Below are positions 21,965 to 32,504 of a stretch of 64,000 bases of DNA, piece after piece. Under the pieces are notes generated by a model. It was not told the DNA's origin. It did no database searches and was given only the letters and a program-made list of their open reading frames with translations. This DNA is from Cavia porcellus (lineage: Eukaryota; Chordata; Mammalia; Rodentia; Caviidae), in contig NW_026947514.1 of the NCBI RefSeq assembly GCF_034190915.1, positions 7,600,201 through 7,664,200 of the forward strand, written 5' to 3'. The translations under genes and the position numbers were made by a program. Within the stretch, counting starts at the first letter, position 1; every line of letters starts with the position of its first letter.

Positions 21965-23115
21965 AAGCAGTGAGGGGGCTCAAAGAAAGCTGGGGGCAGG
22001 AGCCAGAGTCTGAGGGGAGTCCAGGTATCAAGCACTGCCTCTCAGTGCTTGGCCTCTGCTGACTTTTTTGTTGGGTTTTTTTTTTATTTTTTTATTTTGT
22101 TGGGTTTTTACTTTTTACTTTTTGGCCTTACTTTTTAAAGTATTGCCCACTTTGGTTATTCTCTGTGGTAGCTTCTCTGACTGTGGCCTTCATTGCCAGA
22201 TAACAGTGGGGGTGGGGTGGTGTTTTAGACTCCTGGCTGTCATTGCCCTGATGGGGGGCTGTGGCTGCGGTCACCCGTTCACCAATTCAATCTGTGTTTG
22301 CTGGGTGCCGTCTCAATGGGATGCCCGCTGCCACGAGGTACACCAGGAGCCCACGTGCCCCGGCTTCTGCCCGGGGGAGGTCACCACTGTGGTCCACCTG
22401 CTGCAGCTTCCTGGATCCTTTGTTTCCCTGGGGACTCCATGGCCACGGTGCTGGCGGCCACGCACGGTTGGAAGATGTACACGAAGGAAGCCGAGCTTTC
22501 CAACCCCGTGGACCCCGCCGTGTACTTCTTGACCAAAGCTGCTATGGTGAGCAGGCTCTACCTCCCGGCTTTGAGCCCAGGGGTCCACAGGGGCACACTG
22601 CCCACTGCCTTTCTGGACCCTTCTGCCACTCCGTGGGACCACACATGCGGCATGGGGACGCATCCTCACTGACAGCCACTCAGGAGTCCTTTCCGCGGGG
22701 TCATGAGCGTGCGCTCTCCTGTCCAGCATGAAGACGGGCCAGGATTTGGAGCCTGGGGAAAGCAGAGTCACAGGAGGAGCCGTGACCACCCCACCTCGCC
22801 TCCCTCCGTCTGGCCCAGCAGGCCTGCACTTCCCGCCACATTGCCAGACGTGGCTGCAATCGCAGGTCTAAATGGCAGCAGGCTGGTGGCTGCAAGGTCC
22901 CCTGAGCTCTACAACTCCATCCACAGTGCTGGCACCAGGCTTCCCAGGCCGCTGTGTCCTCAGACCCTGCCACCCGCCGTGCAGCCCCTCCTGTTCTGGT
23001 GCCAGCCACCACTGCCCCTGCTGTGTATCACTCCTATGTCCCCCCTCTCTGCCCTTCCTTGGGCCCCAGCAGGCTCAAGCCGCCCCATCTCCAAGCTGGA
23101 CACATGAATTTATTT
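21965..23115. other. Mostly unique sequence
   Basis: Contains a T-rich tract (22061-22130) and the possible exon noted separately at 22439-22546. Otherwise no gene is recognised. Several frames on both strands exceed 100 codons here because stop codons are rare in GC-rich sequence. Confidence 0.4.
22439..22546 (+). CDS. Possible coding exon or retro-fragment (unrecognised product)
   Basis: From an ATG at 22439 there are exactly 36 codons with GC-rich third positions and a balanced amino-acid mix (MATVLAATHGWKMYTKEAEL, then SNPVDPAVYFLTKAAM). They end immediately before GTGAGC, a strong splice-donor match. The frame is also open upstream to about 22298, and a CTGCTGCAG that could serve as acceptor lies at 22398-22406. 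No family is recognised. Against it: no second exon is visible, the flanking text reads as ordinary intergenic DNA, and the acceptor pyrimidine tract is poor. It may also be a decayed retro-fragment or chance. Confidence 0.2.
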
Positions 23116-23298
23116 TCAGTACTTAGGACCGAACCCAAGGCCTTCACGTGGAGCTACTTTCCTGGTCTTTTAAAAAAGTTTTTATTTAGAGACAGGGTCT
23201 TGCTAAGTAACTAAGTTGGCTGGGGTTGAAATTGTGATCCTCCTGTCTCAGCCTCCCAGAACACTAGGTTTACAAGCAGGCGCCACCTTGTCCTGCCT
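23116..23298 (-). mobile_element. B1+ID dimeric SINE (antisense)
   Basis: Plus strand: reversed ID-like part (CAGTACTTAGGACCGAACCC) then reversed B1 (TTTAGAGACAGGGTCTTGCT through GCCACCTTGTCCTGCCTGG). Confidence 0.75.
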
Positions 23299-23299
23299 G

Positions 23300-23636
23300 G
23301 GTCACTAAACTTTCATCCCATGGAGTTTCTGTGGTCTAATTTCACCCGTCCTCAACTGCTGCCCCACACCACAGTGGGTGATTCTGCCATATCTCTCCCA
23401 TCACTGGTGGCTGGTGCTATGGGCAGCCTGATATCTAACCTGTGTCCACACTGTTGAGTGTCAGGGAATTGATGAGGGGAAATACTATTCTCGCAGAGAA
23501 TGCCAGGTCTCCTAGCAGCAGCAAATAAAAACTAAATCACCAGATTCATTCACAGCTCACACCCAGAGTAGGTCATGAATGGCACTGTGGGCCACATGAG
23601 CCCACGTGACAGTCTCCAGGGGCCAGACAAGGCCTT
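23300..23636. other. Gene-free unique sequence
   Basis: Nothing recognised. Confidence 0.4.
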
Positions 23637-23753
23637 TGTTTGTTTGTTTGTAACAGGATCTTACTAGTCCAGGCTGGCGTTGAACTTGCAGAAACCTTCC
23701 TGCCTCAGCCTCCTGAATGCTAGAATTACAGGCATGCCCCACTAAGCCTGGCT
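23637..23753 (-). mobile_element. B1-like SINE (antisense) with short target duplication
   Basis: A TTTGTTTG tail at the left, reversed B1 body (AACAGGATCTTACTAGTCC to GCCCCACTAAGCCTGGCT). AGACAAG flanks both sides (about 23626 and 23754). Confidence 0.88.
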
Positions 23754-23878
23754 AGACAAGATCTTATGGAAGAACTCAGGGTGGAGATAAGGGTTGTCCC
23801 CTTGCTGTCACATCCATAACCTGCAGTGGGCCTGCAGGGCCCGTTGTGAGCTGGCCTGGGGACCCCAGCCCTGTCCTA

Positions 23879-23919
<41 letters not shown>

Positions 23920-23931
23920 TGCATGCATACA
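23879..23931. repeat. (CA)n microsatellite with (GCAT)n end
   Basis: About 18 CA units followed by GCATGCATGCATAC. Confidence 0.97.
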
Positions 23932-24029
23932 GACTCGCACATATGAATGTGCTCCCTCCAAACATGCCCAGCCACCATGTGGATGAGGGCAGGGGTCCCC
24001 CTGCTCCTCCACCCAGCCCCGTGCAACAT

Positions 24030-24330
24030 CTCGCATCAAGAATCATGTCAATTTGCGAGCTCGCAAATCGGCACTTAGCTCGCATGCCAAAGTCCACAGT
24101 CCTAAGTTTCGGTGCCGGAAAGACATTGCTGGAAATAATTGTGCCTGGCAGCACTGGGGCCGCTTCCAAAAGCCGGCCGGTGGTGCAGCGCCCGCTGGAT
24201 CTCCGCTCGCGCTGTGCGGCAGCCAGATGCCTCCATCTCCTGCCCAATTAATCTGGAATGCGTTGGACGGGGCTGGTGCACATTCTCGGCAACCTGCCCC
24301 GGAAAAGGGGACCACAAAGCCACTTCCTGT
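24030..24330. promoter_or_regulatory. Candidate conserved regulatory island with an 18-bp perfect palindrome
   Basis: Repeat-free segment containing the perfect palindrome ATTTGCGAGCTCGCAAAT at 24051-24068, then GGAAATAATTGTGCC near 24130 and CCCAATTAATCTGG near 24242. CpG density is raised to about 24560. Composition resembles mammalian conserved non-coding elements. No transcript is implied. Confidence 0.35.
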
Positions 24331-24334
24331 CCCT

Positions 24335-25895
24335 TCCGTCTTGGCCGCCCCTCCCCTGCACGGCTCACCCCGGGCCCCGCTGCTGCCAACCCCTACAGGT
24401 AGAGGGTACCAGCTTGTGGTAGGCAGCAACAGCCCCGCCGGCGAGCTGGCAGTGGAGACCCCTGCACTGCCAGCCCTTGGCCACAGACTCCGGCCCGCTG
24501 GCTTGGCTGGCAAGAGCCACAGATTCCTGCCTGCCGGCTCTGGGGAGCAGTGTGCAGGAGCCCTCCAAAAGCAACTTTGGCCCACTCCGTGCTTGAAATG
24601 CCACCGGCATTCCTGGGGCCTGAGTTCCCACTCCCCAAAGAACTGGGAGATGAGGCAAAGGGGGCCGGAGGCTGCAGGAAGGGAAGGAAAGTGGGGGGAG
24701 GCGCCCCAGCCCACTCTGGGTTACCAGCCTGCAGCCGTAAGAGCTCTGGGGCCGCGGCCTGCTTTGCCAAGCTCAGACTGGTGGCTTGGAGGGATGGTGA
24801 GTGAGGCCACCCCTGCCTGCTGCCACCGGCTTCCTGCAGCACCCCCTTCTACCATGGGCGGGAGTGGGGGACAGAAGCCCTGCAGGCTGATGTCAGAGCC
24901 CCCCCTTCTCCCTCTGCCTTGGTCCCCCATCTCAGCCCCTCTCTGCCAAGCCCTCACATTCGCGCCCCCCCGTAAATCTCCCGGGTCCCCCCCACAGGTC
25001 CCCGTTCCTCTCCTCTTCCATCCCTGGGCTATGCCAGAGCGTGGGCACCGCTTGGCTCCAGCAAGGCGTTCGGGACTGGCAGACGTCGGCAAATGCCCGC
25101 AGCTGGCAGGGGAGCCGTTCCTCGGAAATAAATGACCCAAGGAACCCTAAATGTGGTGTTCCTCTTGGGAACCAGAAACTTCCAGAGCCCTCTGGCTCCC
25201 GGAGCTGGAGGAAACTGGGGCTGTCTGTGGGGCTCTGCTGTTTCTCTTCCTCCCGCCGTGCCCCAGCCCCAGCTTCGACCCTCCCAGGATCTAAACCCAG
25301 GGTGACACCCAACACAGCATCGGGGTGACTCCCAGGGCTCCCATAGGATTCTGGAAGCGTGGCTTTCACCCCTGCGCCTCTCACCGCCCACACATCTTCC
25401 CCGGCTCCACCTCCAGACCCAGAGGAATCTGTCTTCTGGTGCCTCGGTCCCCTGGAGCACCAGAAATAGCCAAGCGCGTGCAGCCGGCACCACGGGGCAG
25501 ATTTTGTTCTGGGCTGAGCAAGGAGTCTGCGGTAAAGAGCGAAGCCAGGAGGGGGCAGAGGAGGATGGGGCAGGATGGTTAATAGTGCCCCAAGACAAAC
25601 ACCATCAAATTCAGCAAGGGTTCAAAGGAGGGACTAGGGATCAGCTGGGCTCCTGGTGGCCACGTTATCACCCAAGAGCCAGAGGGGCCAGCCCGTGGCA
25701 GGCGATCTAGTGTGAGGTCTCCACGGGTGCAGAAAGTCACTCCCACACTTAAACCTGGTCCCTTTGTTTTCTCTCTTTCTCTCTCTCTCCCTCTCTCACT
25801 CTGCTTCCCAGAACCAGACCGCGTCCCGCTGTGCAGGGTACCAGCCGCCCTCCCCGGCAGGCAGGCCGCTCTAGCAGTCCTGCAGCGCTGTGGAG
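24335..25895. other. GC-rich unique sequence, gene-free
   Basis: Long frames occur on both strands, up to 360 codons on plus and 223 on minus. They overlap almost completely, are Pro/Ala/Ser/Gly-rich and have no recognisable domain, so I treat them as consequences of GC richness. A CT-rich tract lies at 25768-25805. Confidence 0.45.
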
Positions 25896-26300
25896 AGGAG
25901 CTAATTGGATTTGTTGTCACCTCCTGAAGCTGCCAGGAGCTCACGTCTGCTCTGGTTACAGATGAAGACATCACGGTGACAGGCTCAGAGACAGCTCAGC
26001 TGGCATCCCAAGGCCACTAATAGAGCCATGTTGATTTAATGTCCGAGCGGAGAGGTGCAGACAAGCTGTTCGAGTTTTCCCTTCCAGACAAAGCGGGGAT
26101 CCACCATCCGTCATCTGTGGGCCAGTAAGCAAGCATCCTTGCACCGCCAGGAGCTCCTCAGCTTTGCCACAAAAGAACTGCGGACTCTTTTTTCAACAGG
26201 GAGACGGGAACAGAGCATCCTCCGCTTTATGCCGTCCTTGGGGAGCTCAGCTAATTGCAGCCAACATAAATTTTACTTAACTATATGATTATGAATGAAG
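25895..26300. promoter_or_regulatory. Candidate conserved non-coding element
   Basis: Repeat-free AT/GC-balanced stretch with clustered homeobox-type cores: GAGCTAATTGGATTTG (25900), GTTGATTTAATGTCC (26030), CTCAGCTAATTGCAGCC (26247) and ATAAATTTTACTTAACTATA. It precedes a MIR remnant. Enhancer function is inference from motif clustering. Confidence 0.3.
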
Positions 26301-26424
26301 CCGATGAGCCTCAAAGTGGCCGGCTCTCTGAAGGGGCGCCCCTGTGCTCCCGCTCTCCCGCTGTGGGGATGGAGAGAGGCTGGGGTTATGATGGGAGACC
26401 CCGGTGTCTTCCTGGACTCACTTG

Positions 26425-26500
26425 TCCACTGGCAGCAGTTTACTGAGCACCTATTGTGTGCCGGCCCCCAGAGCACAAGGCCAAGGACAGTTACGGTGCA
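26425..26500 (+). mobile_element. MIR remnant (sense)
   Basis: TTTACTGAGCACCTATTGTG followed by TGCCGGCCCC is the conserved MIR core. Confidence 0.75.
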
Positions 26501-26509
26501 GAACAGTAA

Positions 26510-27560
26510 GTGCTCAGAAGGGAAAGATGGGGTGGGGGACCCCGTTTCCTGGAGGGTCTCTCAGCAGGAGGGCCTAAGCCCAGAGGCCGTTAGCTGAGTG
26601 AGGGGTACCCAGCCCCGTGCCCCAGTCTGCTCACTCTGGGCAGTGGGGTTTGTAACAGACCCCTTCTCCCTCCAGGAAATAGTGCAAGGACCTGGATTCT
26701 TCCTCTCCTGCACCCTCAGACCCCTGAAGCTTACGGAAGCCCAAGGCTTCCCAAGAGGAGTCCTCATAGGGCAGGGGGGAGATGTGGCCTGAGAGATCTG
26801 AGGACGTCAGGAAATGACCAGTCATGGACCCTGTAGGAGCTGGGCCTTGGGGCTCAGCCTGCTCTCAGCATTCAGAAGATACCTCTCCTGAGAATCCTGT
26901 TCACACCCCTCAGGAGCACCCCGACGTCTCATCCTCATGAGGGGCCAGCAGGGTGCAGGAAACACACCTAACGGAGAGGCAGAGCTGGCTCCCTGTCAGG
27001 TGGACATCACCCAGGATCGAGCCTCTGACCCTGTCACCACCCCTAGAGCTCGCCTGCACCCCCAATGGGCCGTTAGAAAGACTTAGGGGACCCCCACCAA
27101 GTCTCCAGTAGGTAGTTCTCAGGAGGACACCAAACTGTGGAAACCACCTGAAGCCAAGGGGACACTCGGGCAGACGATAAACAAAGTATGGGGGTCTCCA
27201 GCCCAACGAGACCCCTGCTCCCCTCTGGGCTGACCCCCATACCCTGGTCACTCCTAGTTACAAGAAAGCAGACCAAATTCCACACTCCCTCAGAACGAGG
27301 GCAAACTCATCCCAGGTTCCTCCTCGAAGGAGCCAGGAAGTCACCCACACACCACAGGTCAATATAGAGAATATGAACAATAATGATAAAACACGAACAC
27401 AAAGACAAGACAATGCAACAGCAGGACAGGATGAAAAGGGAGGTTCTGAGAATCTAAGGGAACAGACAGAAGCCAAACCAGGCCTACAGTGCAATAATCA
27501 GCTTACAGATGAGGGCTACAAGACATTCCTCCCACCAAGAGAGCTGACACACTGGAAGAG
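26510..27560. other. Gene-free unique sequence
   Basis: No recognisable gene or repeat. Confidence 0.4.
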
Positions 27561-27561
27561 A

Positions 27562-27778
27562 AGCCAGGCCTGGTGGTACTCACCTGTAACCCCAGCAATC
27601 TGGGAGGCTGAGGCAGGAAGGTCACCAGTTCAAGCCCCCACAGGGGCAACTTCATAACTTGGCAAGACCGCGTCTCAAAATTAAAAGGCGGAGGGCTGGA
27701 GATGGAGCCCAGTGCAAAGGCCCCCAGTTCAGTCCCTAGTGCTGTCCCCAAAAAGGGGAAAAAGAAAAGAAAAGAAAC
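27562..27778 (+). mobile_element. B1+ID dimeric SINE (sense)
   Basis: B1 part (AGCCAGGCCTGGTGGTACTC, GGGAGGCTGAGGCAGGAAGG, CCGCGTCTCAAAATTAAAAG) passes directly into an ID part (GGGCTGGAGATGGAGCCCAG, AGTTCAGTCCCTAGTGCTG) with an AAAAG tail. It is the clearest dimer in the window. Confidence 0.85.
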
Positions 27779-27784
27779 CCAGGT

Positions 27785-28660
27785 CCCTGAAGGAAAGAAT
27801 CCAACAATGGAATGGGAAATGTAAAGAAATAACACAAGGAGATCTATCTTAAAAGGGCAGCTTTATAAACAGGTACAAAAACAACTTGTGCACAGTGTTC
27901 TAGAAAAACTCAATTAGAGCCATCAGTACTGCAACACTGCCCAGTTCAGTTACAGAGCAGCCAGCGAGGGTCGAACGGGCTCTCTGGAGGTCAAGCAGGG
28001 AAGGCAAATCACCCCGGAGGAAAAAAGTACAACCGGCCCAAGACTCCTTGGCCAGAACCCAGGGTCACAGCTTTGCGTCTCGGTAACGAAACTGCAGCCA
28101 AAAGCATCAGAACCCGAAGGCTGTCACTTATAGTGGTAGCAGATGTTCTCCATGGTGAGAATGACCCGGAACACAGCAACCAGGTGACCAGCATTGAAGT
28201 CAGTCTACTCTAAAACAGAGCCACGGAACAAAGAAGCTGGGGTACGGCCCATGTAACTGTGGAACTTAAATTTTAACAGCCACGGAGTGGACAAAGGCAG
28301 CAAAAGGGACCAATCAGTGTCAAGGCCAGAAGACCCATAATGCACAGGGGCAGAGACCAAGATATGCTAGTATACAGGAAACAGGAAGCAGGAAACAGGA
28401 AGCAGGAAGTAGGAGACTGTGCTCTATCACTAGGCTTCTTTCCAGCCCTGTGCTCCTGTGCACTGCACCTCCACCCCACCTCTAAGCCTGCCCAATAGAA
28501 GGCAGAAACCATGTTTACTTTGTGGTGAAAATGAGATCTGTTGTCCATTCAACAACCCCCAAGCACAGGAAAGATGCTACTAAAAGAAGGGAGCTAAGAG
28601 AAAGTCTGCACAGAGAGCTTGATGGAGCCCTCAGTCTCTTCTCCTTTGGTTCAGAACCAT
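27785..28660. other. Gene-free unique sequence
   Basis: No gene recognised. It includes a small GGAAACAGGAAGCA minisatellite at 28375-28413. Confidence 0.4.
28375..28413. repeat. Short minisatellite (AGGAAACAGGAAGC)n
   Basis: Two and a half units of a 14-bp purine-rich repeat. Confidence 0.85.
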
Positions 28661-28665
28661 GGCAA

Positions 28666-28747
28666 CCAGAGACAGAGGCAGGAGAATGGCGAGTTTCAGG
28701 CCAGCCTGGGATACATAAGAAGACCCTGTCTCAAAGATGAAAACAAA
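28666..28747 (+). mobile_element. B1-like SINE, 3' part (sense)
   Basis: AGAGACAGAGGCAGGAGAAT, GGCCAGCCTGGGATACATAA and CCCTGTCTCAAAGATGAAAA; the 5' half is missing. Confidence 0.75.
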
Positions 28748-28860
28748 GCCTACAATAAAAAAGGACCTCAGTAGTCTGGTTTACCCACACACCCTGCCAT
28801 TCCTAGCAAGAGATTTGGAGATTCACCCTGGCAGAAACTGTCCAACAGAAACGAGATCAC

Positions 28861-29004
28861 AGCTGGACATGGGGATCACATCTCTAATCCCAGTACCACG
28901 GAGGCTGAGGCAGAAGGATCTCCACGAGTTTAAGGTCAGCCTGGGCTACGTGGTGAGTTCAAGGCCAGCCTGAACTACATAGCCACATACTGTCTGAAGA
29001 AAAG
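28861..29004 (+). mobile_element. B1-like SINE with central duplication (sense)
   Basis: AGCTGGACATGGGGATCACA, GAGGCTGAGGCAGAAGGATC, then paired GTCAGCCTGGGCTACGTGGT and AGGCCAGCCTGAACTACAT. Confidence 0.88.
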
Positions 29005-29224
29005 GGAAGATTACAGACAGTAACATTTGGGAGGCTTCTAAAACAGCAGCCAGTTTGCCACCAAATCACTCAATAATAAAAAGTATAGTCTCTAAGCCTG
29101 CCCCTCAAATTGAGAAACGTCTCCTCTGTGTGCCAGCGTCTCGATCATAGGTATGGAGGGGCAGCCAGGGGCCTCCAGGCACCAGTCACAAAGCTGGAGA
29201 AAATTCTTGCATACGAAAGCAGAA

Positions 29225-29386
29225 AAAGTGAGCATGGTGGCTCACACCTGTAATCCCAGCACTCGGGAGGCTGAGGCAGGAGAATCATTGGAGTTCAAGA
29301 CCAGCCTGGGCTACAAAGTGAGCTCAAGGCAGCCTGAACTGCATAGCGAGACCCTGTCTCAAAAAGACAGGAAAAAAAAAAAAAAA
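29225..29386 (+). mobile_element. B1-like SINE with central duplication (sense)
   Basis: AGTGAGCATGGTGGCTCACA start, AGCACTCGGGAGGCTGAGGC, paired central segments and CCCTGTCTCAAAAAGACAGG plus an A tail. Well preserved, so relatively young. Confidence 0.92.
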
Positions 29387-29583
29387 GAAGAAAGTAGAAA
29401 AGTTCTTAAGCCAGGAAAGAATTCTAAGAAAACAGCAAGAGAAACAACAGAAAATACTACGTCTCTTAAATAGCAATGACAATGCAAAAGGAGCCTAAGA
29501 AGTTAGAATGTGAGTGAAGGAATTTCAGACTCAGCAGACAGATCAGAAGGCCAAGTTGAGGAAATCTCGAAAACAGAAAGGAG

Positions 29584-29677
29584 GGGGCTGGGGGTTTAGC
29601 TCAGCAGCATAAGTGGCTGCTTGGCAAACACAAGGTTGAGTTCAATCCCTGGTACCAAAAATAATAATAATAATAAT
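29584..29677 (+). mobile_element. ID SINE (sense) with (AAT)n tail
   Basis: GGGGCTGGGGGTTTAGCTCA, CTGCTTGGCAAACACAAGGT and GAGTTCAATCCCTGGTACC, then six AAT units. Confidence 0.9.
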
Positions 29678-29690
29678 CAGAAATGTGAGA

Positions 29691-29811
29691 GCCAGGCCTG
29701 TGACGCCCACCTGTAATTCCAGCACTCAGGAGGCTGAGGCAGGAGGCTCTCTGTGAGTTCAAGTCCAGCCTGGGCTACATGGTAAGACCTTGTCTCAAAA
29801 AAAAAAAAAAC
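29691..29811 (+). mobile_element. B1-like SINE (sense)
   Basis: GCCAGGCCTGTGACGCCCAC, GAGGCTGAGGCAGGAGGCTC, CCAGCCTGGGCTACATGGTA and CTTGTCTCAAA with an A14 tail. Confidence 0.92.
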
Positions 29812-29814
29812 CAA

Positions 29815-32460
29815 GAGCCTGGATGTGGGTGAAGGGGCAAATCACCCACAGAAGGGAAAATGGCAAAGGCAGGTGGACCAAGATAGCGGAGGACCAAGCT
29901 GTCAACAAGGACCAAGCGAGAAAAGTGCCCAGTGCCCACCCGGCAGCTGCCAAGGGCCAGAGCTGGGTGGTGGCCAGCCACAGAGGGCAGCAGCGTGGGA
30001 ACCTCCGTTCCACTCAAGATCCAACCCTGCTGGCACACACAAAGGTCAGGCCAGTACCTCCTTGGGCCAGCACTGGACACGAGGGGAGCGAGGTCCTTCC
30101 AGCTCTCTCTCCAGTGTCCCAGCCTCTGGCCTCTCCTAGACAGCTGGGTGGCCACAAACGGAAGAACTGCCTTCCGGTGTGCTTGCTGCCTGAGTTTCCC
30201 TCCTATGAAAGGTAACTTGTGTTCAGGTGGCCTGGCACACAGCAAGCGCCCAAGTGAGGTCGGTCTCCTCCTCCTCCTCCTCCTCCTCCTCCTCCTCCTC
30301 CATCCTCTAGCAGGTCTCTTGCAGGAACAGCAGGCCAACTTCCGGTCAGCCATGGCGCTGTTCCTGGTGTCTCCATGTTTGGGCCCAGGAGGAAGGAGCG
30401 GCCCATTTTGGAGACAGCGCCTCCTAGCGGCAGAGGAAAGAGAGGACGAGAAGAGCCCAAAACCAGGGCGCAAGGCAACAGATTGCAACCATTACACAGA
30501 GCAGGTCCTGTGCCAGGCTGGTGGGGAGTCGGAGGAGGCCCTGCAAGGCCCCAGGTGTGAGGAGATAATGTCCCCCACTTCAACTGCTAACCGTTTTTAC
30601 CATGAATGCTGGTTCAAGGATCCGCATGTGACCCAACTCACTGGGTGATTCCTTTCTTAAAGTTCCCAGCTGGGTCGAAAGGAAAGACAAGCATGGATCC
30701 CCTTGCCATTTCTGAGAAGCCTGGTGTGCACTGGAAGCCTCCAGTGGTGCCCCAGCACAAGGCCAGGTACCCACATTGTCTCTTTGTGGCAGAAGCCAGG
30801 TACCTCGGTCCTGTTAGTTGCAAAGAATCTGATCGGGCCGTTTGAACTGGTTTCCATCACTTGTCACACATGCAGGGGTCCCATTGGGTACCATGATGGG
30901 TCCTCAGTGACTCCAGGCATGACACCTGGCTTCCCTGACAGTGGTAGACACTCAGACTAGACATCTGTAACACATGTGTTTAATCATCCCAAGAACATCT
31001 ATTTCAGAGGGGAGACGCATTCACCAAGCACATCCCGAGTGCCAGGGGTTGTCTCGGGGACTGTATCCTCCCAGCCTCAGAGAAACCGGTGAGGTCAATG
31101 CTACCAGTGAGAATCACAAAGACTGGACTCTGTCCAAACCACACCTAAACCCAGAGCCCGCATCTGCCTGTGCTATTGACACGATCATCTCCTTGAGCTT
31201 CCACACTGACTCCGTGGGTGCTGACACGGGCTGTGTCCTCAAGGCGAAGCCTGTGGAAATGTGTCCCTGCTCTTAGCATGACCTCCCTGTGGCCAGGGCT
31301 GAACTGAGGCTGCCCCAGACTAGGTTCAGCCTGTGTGGTGACGCTCTTCACCGCGCCCCACATCAGCCCACCCTGGGCCACCCAAGGTCCTACAGGCTGA
31401 AGCCCCCTCCTAAGCTTGCGCCCAGATCCCAGTGCACTGTGCCTGGCTTCCTGGATGGAGCCCCCTGCACCCCTCTACTTTCCTCTCCCCTGCCTCCAGC
31501 CCTCCTACCCCAAGATTATTAAATATAACACTATTTGTGGGAAATATGCAAAAACTGTTTATCTTTGGAAACTCAAATATATGAAACTGAGTCATCAGGC
31601 AAATTATACGCATCAGTAAGTGATAGATGTTCAGGGCCAGCAATCCTGAAATAGCGCATGAAAGCCTGTTCACGATCCTCTTTCTGCCGACGTAGCACTT
31701 TTGAGCAAAGTTCACTGCTGGCAATACAAAGTCAAGCTCCGCAGAACCTTTGCCATCATGGAGCCTTCAAGTACAGCCTGGGGCAGGGGGCTCTGGGGCC
31801 CAGGGAGCCCCATGGACCCCTGTCCATCCAGCCCGGGGCCAGCATCATGCTCCTGCACCACGTGGCCAACATCTATGGTGAACATTTTTAAATTTTTTTA
31901 AATTGTTACAGTAGTCGTAACATTGCACATTGTAATTAACCCCCCTCAAAATGCTCCCGCTAACTGTGAACATTCTTATCCCATCCTTCCGGCCACCTCC
32001 TGCAGCAGTTCCGGAAATCCTCTCGTGTCCCATGTGTTAAGGGGTGCTCCTTTTGACTTGGAGGAAGAGCCAGCAGGCACGCAGCACCAGAGCTAAGAAA
32101 TGAGCTGGATGAGGACACACTGTGACATGTTCATGACCACCGTTCACTATGCTCCCACCACACCTCCTAGACACTCCCAAAATCACCACAAGGAGGGTTG
32201 GCTCCAAATGCACTCACCAGCTCCTGAGTGCCAGGCTCTGGGCCGGCTCTGGTTGCTGGACCAAAGCCCCCACCCACCCCCAGACCTAGAGGAGGAACTA
32301 GCTCAGGAGTGGGTCAGTTACTGCCCCTGACAACCTTGCCATGCTGTGCCAGAGACCTGTCCTGTGACCCTGTTGGTTTCCTTCTGGGTGAAAGGTCATC
32401 ATTTTTAGTTCGGCACAAAGATTAAAATCTTGGTCAAAACCAAATTGCAATTCACATGTC
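29815..32460. other. Gene-free sequence with a CTC repeat
   Basis: No gene recognised. The (CTC)n tract at 30265-30301 creates the longest frames here (238 codons plus, 237 codons minus) as leucine or arginine/glycine runs. Old AT-rich DNA lies at 31510-31620 and 31880-31950. Confidence 0.45.
30265..30301. repeat. (CTC)n microsatellite
   Basis: Twelve perfect CTC units. Confidence 0.97.
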
Positions 32461-32461
32461 C

Positions 32462-32500
32462 CCACTAGCCCTTCTGTGCCTCAGTTTCCTCATCTGAGAG
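32462..32500 (-). mobile_element. MIR remnant (antisense)
   Basis: TGTGCCTCAGTTTCCTCATC is the reverse complement of the MIR 3' core. Confidence 0.6.
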
Positions 32501-32504
32501 TGTG

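Noticed and set aside
24053..25135. 360-codon plus-strand open frame
   Set aside because: It lies in GC-rich DNA with overlapping minus frames of up to 223 codons. Composition is Pro/Ala/Ser/Gly-rich with no domain, and it starts inside the 18-bp palindrome. Probably fortuitous.
29775..30648. 237-238-codon frames on both strands
   Set aside because: They are held open by the (CTC)n repeat as Leu or Arg/Gly runs. The minus frame begins within a B1 tail.
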